Of a stretch of DNA of 61,338 nucleotides, positions 43,006 through 50,975 are shown one piece after another. The stretch covers positions 1 through 61,338 of the forward strand of contig JAMPGZ010000015.1 of NCBI GenBank assembly GCA_023663655.1. Direction: 5' to 3'. The translations under genes were made by a program, and so were the position numbers. The notes under the pieces were generated by a model, which had not been told where the DNA came from, made no database searches, and saw nothing but the letters and a program-made list of their open reading frames with translations. Position 1 is the stretch's first letter. Every line of letters begins with the position of its first letter. The DNA comes from Lachnospiraceae bacterium. GTDB lineage: Bacteria > Bacteroidota > Bacteroidia > Bacteroidales > Muribaculaceae.

Positions 43006-46000
43006 TTAGAATGTCACGTTTATTCCTACTGAATATTGGCGTATGGATGGGTATCCGACCGATGCTCCTATTTCCGGATCGAATCCGGGGAATTTCGTTA
43101 TGGTGAATAGATTGTCGATGCTGGTGTACAATTTGAGATTATGAATGAAAATCTTCTGTGTGATTTTTTGCGGCACGGTATATCCAAGCTGGATGTTTTT
43201 GCACCGGAAGTAGGCTGCGTTGTGTACAAATGCGTCACTGGCTATATTGTTTTTGCCGTTTGAGCTGTTGCGGAGTATTGGGTATTTTGAGTTATAGGGA
43301 TTTTCTGGAGTCCAGGCATTGTCGGTAATGTCTTTGTTGAGCGATTGTCCCATGACGGTCACGAATCGGAAGGCTTGATTATTGTAATATACCTCATGAT
43401 TACCTACCCCTTGGAACATGGCGCTGAAGTCAAATCCACGCCATGAAGCTCCTATGTTCAATCCGAAAGACAGTCGTGGCAATGTGCCGTGACCTATTTC
43501 CACACGGTCTTTAGTGTCAAGTTTGCCGTCTCCGTTAGCATCACGAAACAGGAAATCTCCAAGCTCAGGACGCTGATAGGTGGCAAAATAATCGGGATTT
43601 TTGTCGACAAGCGATTGTACATAGTCAAGATCGGACTGGTCTCTGACTATCCGGTCGACAGTGATGACATAAAGCTGGTTTATCGGCTTTCCTTCCTGTA
43701 TTTTATATACCCCGTCGATTGAAGATACGTCGCCTTGGAATTTAGTCACTTTGTTGTTGACGAAACTTGCATTCGCTCCGATGTGATAATCAACATTTCC
43801 GATGCGGTCATTCCAGCTTATGTCAAATTCAAATCCTCGGTTATTGACTTCTCCGGCATTTTGGTTTGGCACAATGCTGGTGCCATGTTCCAATGGTGCC
43901 GGCAATGAGATTAAAATTCCCTTTGTGTCTTTGTTGTAGATGTCAATTGAACCATTGAGGCGATTGTTGAAAAAGGCGAAGTCCAAACCGAAATTTGTCA
44001 TATAGGTTTTTTCCCATGATAACTTTGGGTTGGATAGAATCGTTTGGGCGAATCCTCCGGCTATATTGCCGTTCAAAACATAGTTGGCTGTGGCAAACAG
44101 TGACTGGTACATATAGTAGCTGGTGGTGGCATTGTTGCCAAGAGATCCGTAGGATGCTCTGAGTTTCAGCTCGTTTAGCCATGGGGATGTGCTGTTCATG
44201 AACGGTTCTTGGCTTATGCGCCATCCGGCGGAAACCGAGGGGAAATAGCCCCATCGTGAGTCGGGTGCGAATTTTGAAGAACCGTCGGCACGCAGGTTGA
44301 CTTCAAGCATATACTTGCTGTCCCAGTTCAGATTTAACCTGCCGAAATATGACCGCATCGCCCATTCGGTATAATTGCCGCCTATCGGACCATTGGTGGT
44401 GGCGGCATCTATAGAGGTCATAGAATCGTCAATGAGGTCATATTTCAGGAAATGTTCGTTTTCGTCGCGGTCATATTCCTGGCTTGCTCCGGCGAGGATG
44501 GTGCCCTCGAGTTTGGAGAAATTGAAATTATAGTCGGCGGTAATCTCCGATGAGCGGAATGTGTTGGCGTAATTATATCGCCGGATATAAGTGCGCACGA
44601 CACCCTCTCGTAGCAGCACCGGTCCTTCAAATGTGAATCTGAATAGATCGCGGTCGGTGAGATGTTGCTCAACCCGGCGGTCCCAATAATTGTAGGTGAA
44701 GGATCCTTTGAGGGTAAATCCCCTGAAGGGTTTGATCGATGCGTATATTTTTGTGACTATGCGTCTGGTCTTTGTAGGAAATTCTTTTTTGTAAAACCAT
44801 TGCCGGCGATAGGGGTTGAAATTGCTCACATTTTCTTCCTCCGGATTCTGGATGCCTCCATATAGACCTGTTGACGGATCATAGAGAGTCATGCCCGGCA
44901 CGGTGTTGAACGCACCTGAGCCAAAGATGACGTCACCGCCTGCCGTCGCATTTTCAGCTGCAGGATTATTCTTGTCAATATATCCGAATACATTTGTTCC
45001 TAAGGAGAGCCATGGCTTTATTGTGACATCAAGATTGGTGCGTAGTTGGTAACGCTCGTAATCAGTGTAGTAAATCATGCCTGGATTATTTATGTATCCG
45101 AGCGATATGTTATAACGCACGCGGCTGCCTCCACCGGTGAGGGATAGGTTGTGGGTTTGCACTACCGACGGATTGCGGTATATATGGTCCTGCCAGTCAG
45201 TGTTGGGGTAGATGGTCGGATTCTTGCCATTGTCATTTCTCCACTCGTTGATCTTGCCCTGTGAAAAGCGAGGTGCCTGTCCATTGGCTATGAGACCGGC
45301 GTTTTGAATCTCCATGAAATCGGCATAGTTTGTCACGAGATTCATCCGTTTTGCGACAGTCTCAAATGATATGTTGCCGTTGTAAGTGAGGCGTGGAGCC
45401 CCTGATGCGCCATGTTTTGTGGTGATCAGGATAACACCGTTGGCGGCACGGGAGCCGTAGATTGATGATGATGCGGCATCCTTTAGGATTGATATGTTTT
45501 CGATATCGGCAGGATTGATGTCGCTGATTGCTACACCTGTCATTCCGTCGATTACCACAAGCGGAGCCGAATTGTTGAGAGTGCCTTGACCTCTCACCAT
45601 TATGCTATGTGATTCGTAACCGGGTGTATTGCCTCCGGAGTTGGTTACGCTTAATCCTGGAGCAAGTCCGGCAAGGGCATTTGTGGCGTTGGTGATAGGT
45701 CGGTCGGATAATGCATCGGCGTTTATTGCCGATACGGCTCCGGTCATGTCGACTTTACGTTGTGTGGCATATCCTACCACCACAACTTCGTCGAGCAAAG
45801 ATGCGTCGGTGGCAAGGCTTATTACGTAAGAATCGCTTTTTGTGCCTGTGGGGATCTCTTTTGTGAGATAACCTATGTAATGGACTTGCAGAAGGCTGTT
45901 TTGAGGAATGTTGGAGATGCTGAAGTTTCCGTTCAAGTCGGTGGTGGAATTCAATTTGTCGTTGCCTTTCACATTTATGGTGGCGCCGATCAATGGCTGA

Positions 46001-46140
46001 CCGCTCTCGTCGGTGACTGTTCCCGACACTGTGACGGTGGTGTTTTCGGCGTTTTCTTGGGCATCAGGCGATGCTGGCTGGGGAAATACGTGTGAAAAAC
46101 AACACGTAGACAAAAGCATGGTCAAGATATATTTTCTCAT
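43006..46140 (-). CDS. SusC/RagA family TonB-dependent outer membrane transporter
   Basis: 1044 residues. Signal peptide (about 1-20), a carboxypeptidase-like beta-sandwich (about 34-115; VSGTVTDESGQPLIGATINVKG), a TonB-box-like stretch (DEVVVVGYATQRKVDMTGAV), the plug with IRGQGT-type block (VRGQGTLNNSAPLVVIDGM; ILKDAASSSIYGSRAANGVILITTK) and a 22-strand barrel. It imports large ligands with energy from TonB. Paired with SusD. The N-terminal signalling domain of FecA-type regulators is absent. Confidence 0.96.
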   Translation of the reverse strand: MRKYILTMLLSTCCFSHVFPQPASPDAQENAENTTVTVSGTVTDESGQPLIGATINVKGNDKLNSTTDLNGNFSISNIPQNSLLQVHYIGYLTKEIPTGTKSDSYVISLATDASLLDEVVVVGYATQRKVDMTGAVSAINADALSDRPITNATNALAGLAPGLSVTNSGGNTPGYESHSIMVRGQGTLNNSAPLVVIDGMTGVAISDINPADIENISILKDAASSSIYGSRAANGVILITTKHGASGAPRLTYNGNISFETVAKRMNLVTNYADFMEIQNAGLIANGQAPRFSQGKINEWRNDNGKNPTIYPNTDWQDHIYRNPSVVQTHNLSLTGGGSRVRYNISLGYINNPGMIYYTDYERYQLRTNLDVTIKPWLSLGTNVFGYIDKNNPAAENATAGGDVIFGSGAFNTVPGMTLYDPSTGLYGGIQNPEEENVSNFNPYRRQWFYKKEFPTKTRRIVTKIYASIKPFRGFTLKGSFTYNYWDRRVEQHLTDRDLFRFTFEGPVLLREGVVRTYIRRYNYANTFRSSEITADYNFNFSKLEGTILAGASQEYDRDENEHFLKYDLIDDSMTSIDAATTNGPIGGNYTEWAMRSYFGRLNLNWDSKYMLEVNLRADGSSKFAPDSRWGYFPSVSAGWRISQEPFMNSTSPWLNELKLRASYGSLGNNATTSYYMYQSLFATANYVLNGNIAGGFAQTILSNPKLSWEKTYMTNFGLDFAFFNNRLNGSIDIYNKDTKGILISLPAPLEHGTSIVPNQNAGEVNNRGFEFDISWNDRIGNVDYHIGANASFVNNKVTKFQGDVSSIDGVYKIQEGKPINQLYVITVDRIVRDQSDLDYVQSLVDKNPDYFATYQRPELGDFLFRDANGDGKLDTKDRVEIGHGTLPRLSFGLNIGASWRGFDFSAMFQGVGNHEVYYNNQAFRFVTVMGQSLNKDITDNAWTPENPYNSKYPILRNSSNGKNNIASDAFVHNAAYFRCKNIQLGYTVPQKITQKIFIHNLKLYTSIDNLFTITKFPGFDPEIGASVGYPSIRQYSVGINVTF

Positions 46141-46158
46141 TGCTATGTGAATTTATAG

Positions 46159-46166
46159 CAAATATA
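46159..46166 (-). promoter_or_regulatory. -7 promoter element of susC
   Basis: Minus strand TATATTTG matches TAnnTTTG, 18 bases before the ATG. It implies a leader of only about 12 bases. The -33 is unclear. Confidence 0.4.
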
Positions 46167-46264
46167 CCTTCTCTTTTTATTCCTATGAATACAGTGCTAA
46201 TAGAATGCGAAAATTTGTAAATGAAATGCAATATATGGTAATGAAATAAGCAGACCGGTGCCGA

Positions 46265-47119
46265 TCAATCAATTTGAATGACGAGGTAATCGCTCAGATC
46301 CCAAAACTCTTCGGGATTTTTTATTTTCAGCATTTTTTGACCGTCAGTTGTGATGAGTTCGTAGGAGTCAGACGGATGATTGGTATATATCTTTGCCTTG
46401 TTGGAGTTGAGCTTTATTAATTTTAAAGTGCGTTTATCCTCTGCTATAAAGAATCCTCTGTCAAAATCCCCGTCCATAAGTTTTGTTTTGCGGAGAAATC
46501 CGGATTCTATTATGCGGTGCTCTTTAAGCTCTTTTTTGGTGGCGATGGCATAGAAACAGGCGTTAAGCTCATTTTCCAGCTTTAGTGATTCATTTCTTGA
46601 CGCGTCGAGTTCATCGCTTGTTTCGGCGACTGTGATGTTGAGCGAATCGACGGTGTCGGTAAGACGCCATATCCTGTTGTTTGCGATTGAAAGTTGAGTC
46701 CTAAGGTGTGATATCTCTTCAGTCTGTGAATCAATTTGTGTTCGCAGCGCCTCAATGGTGCTTTGCAGGTCGTCGGTGAACAGCGATGACTTTTTCAGAC
46801 GCTCTTCAAGTTCTGCCAACTCTTTCCTGCGGTTTTCGAGAGTTTGGTTTATAGCCGCGATATCGGCTAAAATCTGCGAGTGACTCGGAGGATTTTCCTT
46901 TGACTGGCTCCCGGTGAGCGTCATTATATTTTCAAGATGCTTCACTTGATTGGTCGCTGTTGCGATTTCTTTTACAAGAGCAAGCAATTCGTCACGTTCC
47001 GATACAGCGGTAGCGAGCTCCTGCCGCGAAGCCTCGATGAGCGATTGCTGATTGGACTCTTGGTTGCTGCATGACAGTAGTGTCGCTATTGCTAAAATAT
47101 GGATGATTGAATGCTTCAT
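46265..47119 (-). CDS. coiled-coil surface lipoprotein, Cbp1-like
   Basis: 284 residues. Lipoprotein signal with lipobox LLSC (Cys near 17). A long coiled coil (about 25-185) is rich in Glu, Leu and Gln. The C-terminal domain of about 90 residues (ATKKELKEHRIIESGFL ... THPSDSYEL ... FWDLSDYLVIQID) resembles, from memory, the family annotated as Cbp1 collagen-binding adhesin in Bacteroides; the adhesin role is not shown by the sequence. It has its own -7 element and is not obviously part of the SusCD operon (124-base gap). Confidence 0.6.
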   Translation of the reverse strand: MKHSIIHILAIATLLSCSNQESNQQSLIEASRQELATAVSERDELLALVKEIATATNQVKHLENIMTLTGSQSKENPPSHSQILADIAAINQTLENRRKELAELEERLKKSSLFTDDLQSTIEALRTQIDSQTEEISHLRTQLSIANNRIWRLTDTVDSLNITVAETSDELDASRNESLKLENELNACFYAIATKKELKEHRIIESGFLRKTKLMDGDFDRGFFIAEDKRTLKLIKLNSNKAKIYTNHPSDSYELITTDGQKMLKIKNPEEFWDLSDYLVIQID

Positions 47120-47144
47120 GTCAATTACCTCTTTGTGCCTGTTG

Positions 47145-47152
47145 CAAAATTA
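47145..47152 (-). promoter_or_regulatory. -7 promoter element of coiled-coil lipoprotein
   Basis: Minus strand TAATTTTG followed by CAAC, 25 bases upstream of the ATG. Confidence 0.5.
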
Positions 47153-47267
47153 CACAATTTCTGTAGTTTATGAATGTTCTATGGCAGTATTTTATTCGGA
47201 TAATAATGATTTTTTAGCCAGAATTCAATCATCAAGTTTTCAGATAAGCTTTGATTAATCTTATGCC

Positions 47268-47368
47268 TTAAAAATATCAAGGACTGCTCCGGCGGAACAG
47301 TCCTTGACTTCTTTCATAGGATTGATGTAGACGTTAATGTGCTTAGCGTCAGATTTGATTTAAATATG
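47268..47368 (-). ncRNA. candidate small RNA, about 100 nt
   Basis: A gene-free stretch with both ends of a transcription unit on the minus strand: a consensus promoter (47372-47402) and, about 60 bases downstream, a terminator hairpin. CAAGGACTG (47278-47286) pairs with CAGTCCTTG (47298-47306), with an inner TCCG/CGGA helix, then ATATTTTT. There is no start codon with a useful frame between them. It lacks the GGAAGCAG core expected of 4.5S RNA. The hairpin may also end the capsule operon, whose last gene stops at 47554, but that leaves the internal promoter unexplained. Confidence 0.5.
47278..47306 (-). terminator. intrinsic terminator, sRNA and/or capsule operon
   Basis: Nine-base perfect stem plus a four-base inner helix; the minus strand then reads ATATTTTTAAGG. 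Confidence 0.75.
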
Positions 47369-47371
47369 TTG

Positions 47372-47402
47372 CAAAGTTATCAATTAGAAATTGAAATGCA
47401 AA
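47372..47402 (-). promoter_or_regulatory. promoter of candidate small RNA
   Basis: Minus strand: TTTG (47399-47402), 19-base spacer, TAACTTTG (47372-47379) followed by CAAC. A full match to the Bacteroidota consensus with no protein gene downstream for 250 bases. Confidence 0.65.
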
Positions 47403-47437
47403 TTTTTACAAACAAATTTTAACTGAAAATCCGCATT

Positions 47438-47453
47438 TATGTTGTAAAACATA
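47438..47453. promoter_or_regulatory. palindrome TATGTT-N4-AACATA, second copy
   Basis: TATGTTGTAAAACATA has the same six-base arms and four-base spacing as 39340-39355. Its centre is about 78 bases upstream of the predicted sRNA start, a spacing typical of class I activator sites. Next to it, 47491-47511 holds a short direct repeat of AATATAATCA. Confidence 0.4.
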
Positions 47454-47553
47454 TATTTTGCGACAAAATCACCCTAAGTTAAGCTTTTAATTTGAATATA
47501 ATCAAATATAATCAAATGCGATTGTCGGTTGATATTGAGATTTGGATAATGTG

Positions 47554-48363
47554 TTATCTTAGGAGCTTTTTATAAATAAATTCTCGTAGTTTATTAGGCA
47601 TTATTCTTGTCGCGAATCTGATACATATATTTGTACAAAATTGGGATATTGAGATAAACCCTAATTTTCGGATTAGATTCTGGAATTTTATTTCGTTCAC
47701 TGCGTGTTTAATTCCTCCTCTGCGCTTATACATATCGGGTGAGGTTCGGAAAAGCAGGATGCTATTTTGAATATTGTAAAATTTTGAACCATTCAATAGA
47801 AGTCTCACCCATAGATAATAATCCTCAAATAGAGGGAAGTGTTTGTAACCACCGGCAAAAAGCACTGAGCTTTTCTTGAACATAGCAGCAGGATGGTTTA
47901 TCGGGCAGCGTTTTTTCCCGAATATATAAATTTCATAAGGGAATTCCGGTAATTTTCTTGTGGAAATTATATTTTTCGTAGTATTTTCAAATTCCTCAAT
48001 CCATCCACTGACTACATCTGCTTCTTGATATTTATTGAAAATTTCGAGTTGTTGTTCAAATCGATTTGAGAAACATATATCATCAGTATCCATTCGAGCC
48101 ACAAGTTCATTCGAGCAGTGTTTCAATCCCTCATTGAGTGCGTTTCCTAAACCGCCATTCACCGGAAGAGGCACTACTTTCAGTTCATTGTGATTCGTTT
48201 TATACTCCTCCACTACTGCATCCAGTTCAGGTGTCAAAGGACCGTCTTCCACAAGCACAACTTCATCAGGAATGACCGACTGATTGAAAACGCTGTCAAG
48301 ACTTTGACGCAAATATTCAGGTCGCTCCTTATAATATAGCGACATCAAAACAGAGAATTTCAT
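47554..48363 (-). CDS. family 2 glycosyltransferase, last capsule gene
   Basis: 269 residues. GT-A fold: FSVLMSLYYKERPEYLRQSLDS, VVLVEDGPLTPELD, and the metal site ARMDTDDI near residue 95, followed by NHPAAMFKKSSVLFAGGY and FEDYYLWVRLL. Resembles galactosyl- or rhamnosyl-type capsule transferases; the sugar is unknown. It is cut off from the rest of the operon by the opposed VapBC pair, and no consensus promoter was found directly upstream. Transcription may come from upxY through the toxin locus. Confidence 0.88.
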   Translation of the reverse strand: MKFSVLMSLYYKERPEYLRQSLDSVFNQSVIPDEVVLVEDGPLTPELDAVVEEYKTNHNELKVVPLPVNGGLGNALNEGLKHCSNELVARMDTDDICFSNRFEQQLEIFNKYQEADVVSGWIEEFENTTKNIISTRKLPEFPYEIYIFGKKRCPINHPAAMFKKSSVLFAGGYKHFPLFEDYYLWVRLLLNGSKFYNIQNSILLFRTSPDMYKRRGGIKHAVNEIKFQNLIRKLGFISISQFCTNICIRFATRIMPNKLREFIYKKLLR

Positions 48364-48402
48364 TTTAATCCGGTGATTATTATAATATTTTTGGATGAAT
48401 TA

Positions 48403-48434
48403 TTTGTTTCATAAGAGATAGGATGTTATTTTTG
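48403..48434 (+). promoter_or_regulatory. promoter of vapBC
   Basis: TTTG (48403-48406), 20-base spacer, TATTTTTG (48427-48434). The transcript would start near 48440, so the ATG at 48453 is used and the in-frame ATG at 48423 is excluded. The spacer contains AAGAGATAGG, a decamer also found (minus strand) in the palindrome upstream of upxY. Confidence 0.65.
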
Positions 48435-48452
48435 TATAAAATCCAAATATTT

Positions 48453-48725
48453 ATGGCAACGAGCACCCATTATTCTATTGAAACTTCAACTTATTGGAAT
48501 CTCATCAAAAATGTAAGCGATGAGGTTAAAATACGTCTTATTACACTTCTTTCGGAGTCGCTTCTCACCGAGGCTGTTGACAAATCTAAAGTGCATGGAA
48601 GCGATAAAACAGACAAGTTCTTGAAAAAATTTTATGGTTCTTGGCGTGATGGAGATAGCACCGAGGATATAATCAATAAAATCAACGATCGAAAATCGAG
48701 CAAGGAACCGATATCATTTGACTGA
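48453..48725 (+). CDS. antitoxin of VapBC-type system
   Basis: 90 residues (MATSTHYSIETSTYWNLIKN). A helical small protein with a C-terminal tail rich in charged residues (FYGSWRDGDSTEDIINKINDRKS) of the kind that wraps a PIN toxin. Recognised as antitoxin mainly by position, 2 bases before the vapC start, and by small size. Such antitoxins usually repress their own promoter together with the toxin. Confidence 0.75.
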   Translation: MATSTHYSIETSTYWNLIKNVSDEVKIRLITLLSESLLTEAVDKSKVHGSDKTDKFLKKFYGSWRDGDSTEDIINKINDRKSSKEPISFD

Positions 48726-48727
48726 CG

Positions 48728-49129
48728 ATGGCTAAATATCTTTTAGATACAAATATTTGTGTATTCCTTATGAGAGGAAAGCATTGCCTTGACCGAAAAA
48801 TCAGAGAAGTCGGTATTGAGAACTGCTGTATATCTGAGATAACTTTCGTCGAATTGATTTATGGAGCTGAGTGCAGCAATAATCCGGTTGAAGTTCATAA
48901 AATCGTGGAAAATTTTTGTTCCGACATTGAGATTGTGCCTATGAGCAATAGCATATATGAGTTTGCTCGACAGAAAGCCATATTGAGAAAAGAAGGGAAT
49001 CTGATCGATGATTTTGACCTTCTGATTGCCAGTTGTGCAATAGCCAATGATATGGTTCTCGTCACAGATAATACCAAACATTTCGATCGGATTTCATCAG
49101 TGAAATTACAGAATTGGGTTCCTCGCTGA
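48728..49129 (+). CDS. vapC: VapC-type PIN domain ribonuclease toxin
   Basis: 133 residues, full-length PIN domain. The acidic metal site is intact: Asp7 (YLLDTNICVFLM), Glu42 (EITFVELIYGAE), Asp97 (DDFDLLIASCAIA) and Asp114 (VLVTDNTKHF). PIN toxins cut RNA, often tRNA, when freed from their antitoxin. It lies on the plus strand inside the minus-strand capsule operon; the active site suggests a working module. Confidence 0.93.
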   Translation: MAKYLLDTNICVFLMRGKHCLDRKIREVGIENCCISEITFVELIYGAECSNNPVEVHKIVENFCSDIEIVPMSNSIYEFARQKAILRKEGNLIDDFDLLIASCAIANDMVLVTDNTKHFDRISSVKLQNWVPR

Positions 49130-49176
49130 CATTCCTGTGTTATTTTTGTCGAAATTTTCGATAGAAACTTATCAAT

Positions 49177-49878
49177 TTAATGTCCGATAAGAGGGCGGAT
49201 TGCATGGACTAAGCGGTTGTGTCCTTTTCTGCCGAGAATGGCGTATATCGCCTTATGGATACTTCGTTTTATAGTTGCGATAGCTCCGGGTTTCACCCAT
49301 TTGCCGTCGAAGTGGTGGATGCAATATGTGTCATCGTTCGTGTCAATCCTGCCGATATTGTAATCTTTAGGTGAAAAATATTGGTATGGTAACACTTCCA
49401 ATCCATGTTTCTTGGCTACTCGATTGACTAATAGCGGTACCGGACGCATATCAAAACTTCCAGATGGCTTAATAAATGCTCTGTCGTCATAATGATCAAG
49501 ACATTCTTTCACCCATGTAGCACCTTTCTCTGCTCCAACCACAGCCGCCTCGATATCGCCACCTGCTTCTTCCCCCAATATATACTCGCGCGTGAGCAAC
49601 GGATTAAAACTCTTGAGCACTTCTACATCAGCATCAAGATATATTCCACCATAGTTATAAAGAGCAAAAAAACGTATATAGTCAGCAGCGAAAGCATACT
49701 TCTTGTTCTCAAACGCTTGCTTTACCCATTGGCAAGATTCAATATCAAACCGCTTCCTATCCCACACCATAATTTCATAATCAGGAAGATGCTTCTTCCA
49801 CGACTCGATGCAGTTTTCAATCATAGGTGGAAACGGATCACCGCTCAACCAGCACAAATGAATTATCTTGGGTATCAT
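49177..49878 (-). CDS. GT32-type glycosyltransferase (DXD sugar-binding)
   Basis: 233 residues. IPKIIHLCWLSGDPFPPMIENCIESWKK and AFAADYIRFFALYNYGGIYLDADVEVL (DAD near 77-79) are the family signature of capsule- and OCH1-type transferases. A GEEAGGDIEAAVVGAEKG block and a terminal HHFDGKW follow, as usual in bacterial members. Its start overlaps the preceding GT4 stop by 4 bases. Confidence 0.92.
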   Translation of the reverse strand: MIPKIIHLCWLSGDPFPPMIENCIESWKKHLPDYEIMVWDRKRFDIESCQWVKQAFENKKYAFAADYIRFFALYNYGGIYLDADVEVLKSFNPLLTREYILGEEAGGDIEAAVVGAEKGATWVKECLDHYDDRAFIKPSGSFDMRPVPLLVNRVAKKHGLEVLPYQYFSPKDYNIGRIDTNDDTYCIHHFDGKWVKPGAIATIKRSIHKAIYAILGRKGHNRLVHAIRPLIGH

Positions 49879-50888
49879 TGAGTCGCTTTTATGTAAGATA
49901 ATCGGATTTCATCCCAATTTGATGGTAGAGTTTTTTGGTATTCTTTTATTCGCGATTGGAATGAATTATAGGAGTCATCCGACATCGTAGCCAGTAATTC
50001 TTGTATTTTAATATGGGAATTATATTCATCAACAATTATGGACATATCTCGAAGCTCTTTTGTTGTAAACTGACCTTCTGTTGAAACTGGAATGCAACCA
50101 TTGGCAATAGCAGCCAATAACGATCCTCTTCTCTCCGATAGACCGTCAGGGAATGGCAAATATGCTATTTTAGTATTATTCAACAAATTTGAAACTTCAA
50201 CATCTCTCTGGTTTAAGAAATAACGAATATTCAAGGTCCTGTATTCATTCTGTAAAGTTTCGAAATATTTAGAGAATTCAGGCAACAGTTGACCTATAAT
50301 TATAATTTTTAATTCATTGGGCTTCGGATGCAATCTTTTAACAGTTTTGAAGAAGCATTCAAGTCCTTTATTTGGGCGTAAATGTCCAAAATAGCATATG
50401 TCATAGCTACGTTTATTCAATGGATTTAATCGACTCGGAGTATTGATATTTGATAATATTTTTATAACACTGCATTTATCTTTAATCCAGGGGAATTTCT
50501 TTTTTGAAAAATCCTGTTCATATTTAGTCGTAAATATAATTTTATTCGCAAGCATTAAAAAAGAAGTAGCTAATTTAGCCTTAAATTTTCTTTGAGAAAA
50601 TTCATGCAAAACAACTATGAACTTTTTTTTAGAGAAAAAACTATAATATAGACACAGGATTTGAGGTACAAGACTCCATCCATACCCTTGTGTTGGATAT
50701 TGAAGGAAGATAACATCACTATTTGTTGAATTTATCTTTTTCAAATGTTTCATTATAGATGAAATCTTCCAATTGGTGTCATAGTACAATTCCCAATCAT
50801 CAGAAGCCCTAGCCATTAATTTTGACGTGTAATCGCCAACACCGCAAATATCTGGCGGATAAGATCCGGTTATCAAAAGATATTTCAT
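49875..50888 (-). CDS. GT4-like glycosyltransferase
   Basis: 337 residues, GT-B fold. The N-terminus is LITGSYPPDICGVGDYTSKL; the C-terminal domain has YDICYFGHLRPNKGLECFF, IIIIGQLLPEF and the donor-site region LPFPDGLSERRGSLLAAIANGCIPV, in which the acidic EX7E is only partly conserved (SERRGSLLAA). It transfers an unknown sugar in capsule assembly. The AT content is visibly higher than in the flanking chromosome, as across 47.5-54.9 kb. Confidence 0.85.
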   Translation of the reverse strand: MKYLLITGSYPPDICGVGDYTSKLMARASDDWELYYDTNWKISSIMKHLKKINSTNSDVIFLQYPTQGYGWSLVPQILCLYYSFFSKKKFIVVLHEFSQRKFKAKLATSFLMLANKIIFTTKYEQDFSKKKFPWIKDKCSVIKILSNINTPSRLNPLNKRSYDICYFGHLRPNKGLECFFKTVKRLHPKPNELKIIIIGQLLPEFSKYFETLQNEYRTLNIRYFLNQRDVEVSNLLNNTKIAYLPFPDGLSERRGSLLAAIANGCIPVSTEGQFTTKELRDMSIIVDEYNSHIKIQELLATMSDDSYNSFQSRIKEYQKTLPSNWDEIRLSYIKATQ

Positions 50889-50975
50889 ATCAAATATTTA
50901 GATAATTGATTTATATGGAAGATATAAATCAGGATAAACATTTATTGCGTTATTTATCTGAAAATAAGGGCATAT

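Noticed and set aside
47268-47368. 4.5S (SRP) RNA at the candidate sRNA
   Set aside because: Size is similar, but the GGAAGCAG-type SRP core and the surrounding helix are missing.
47491-47511. Short tandem AATATAATCA repeat as a CRISPR or iteron
   Set aside because: Only two units of ten bases in AT-rich DNA, with no spacers or replication gene.
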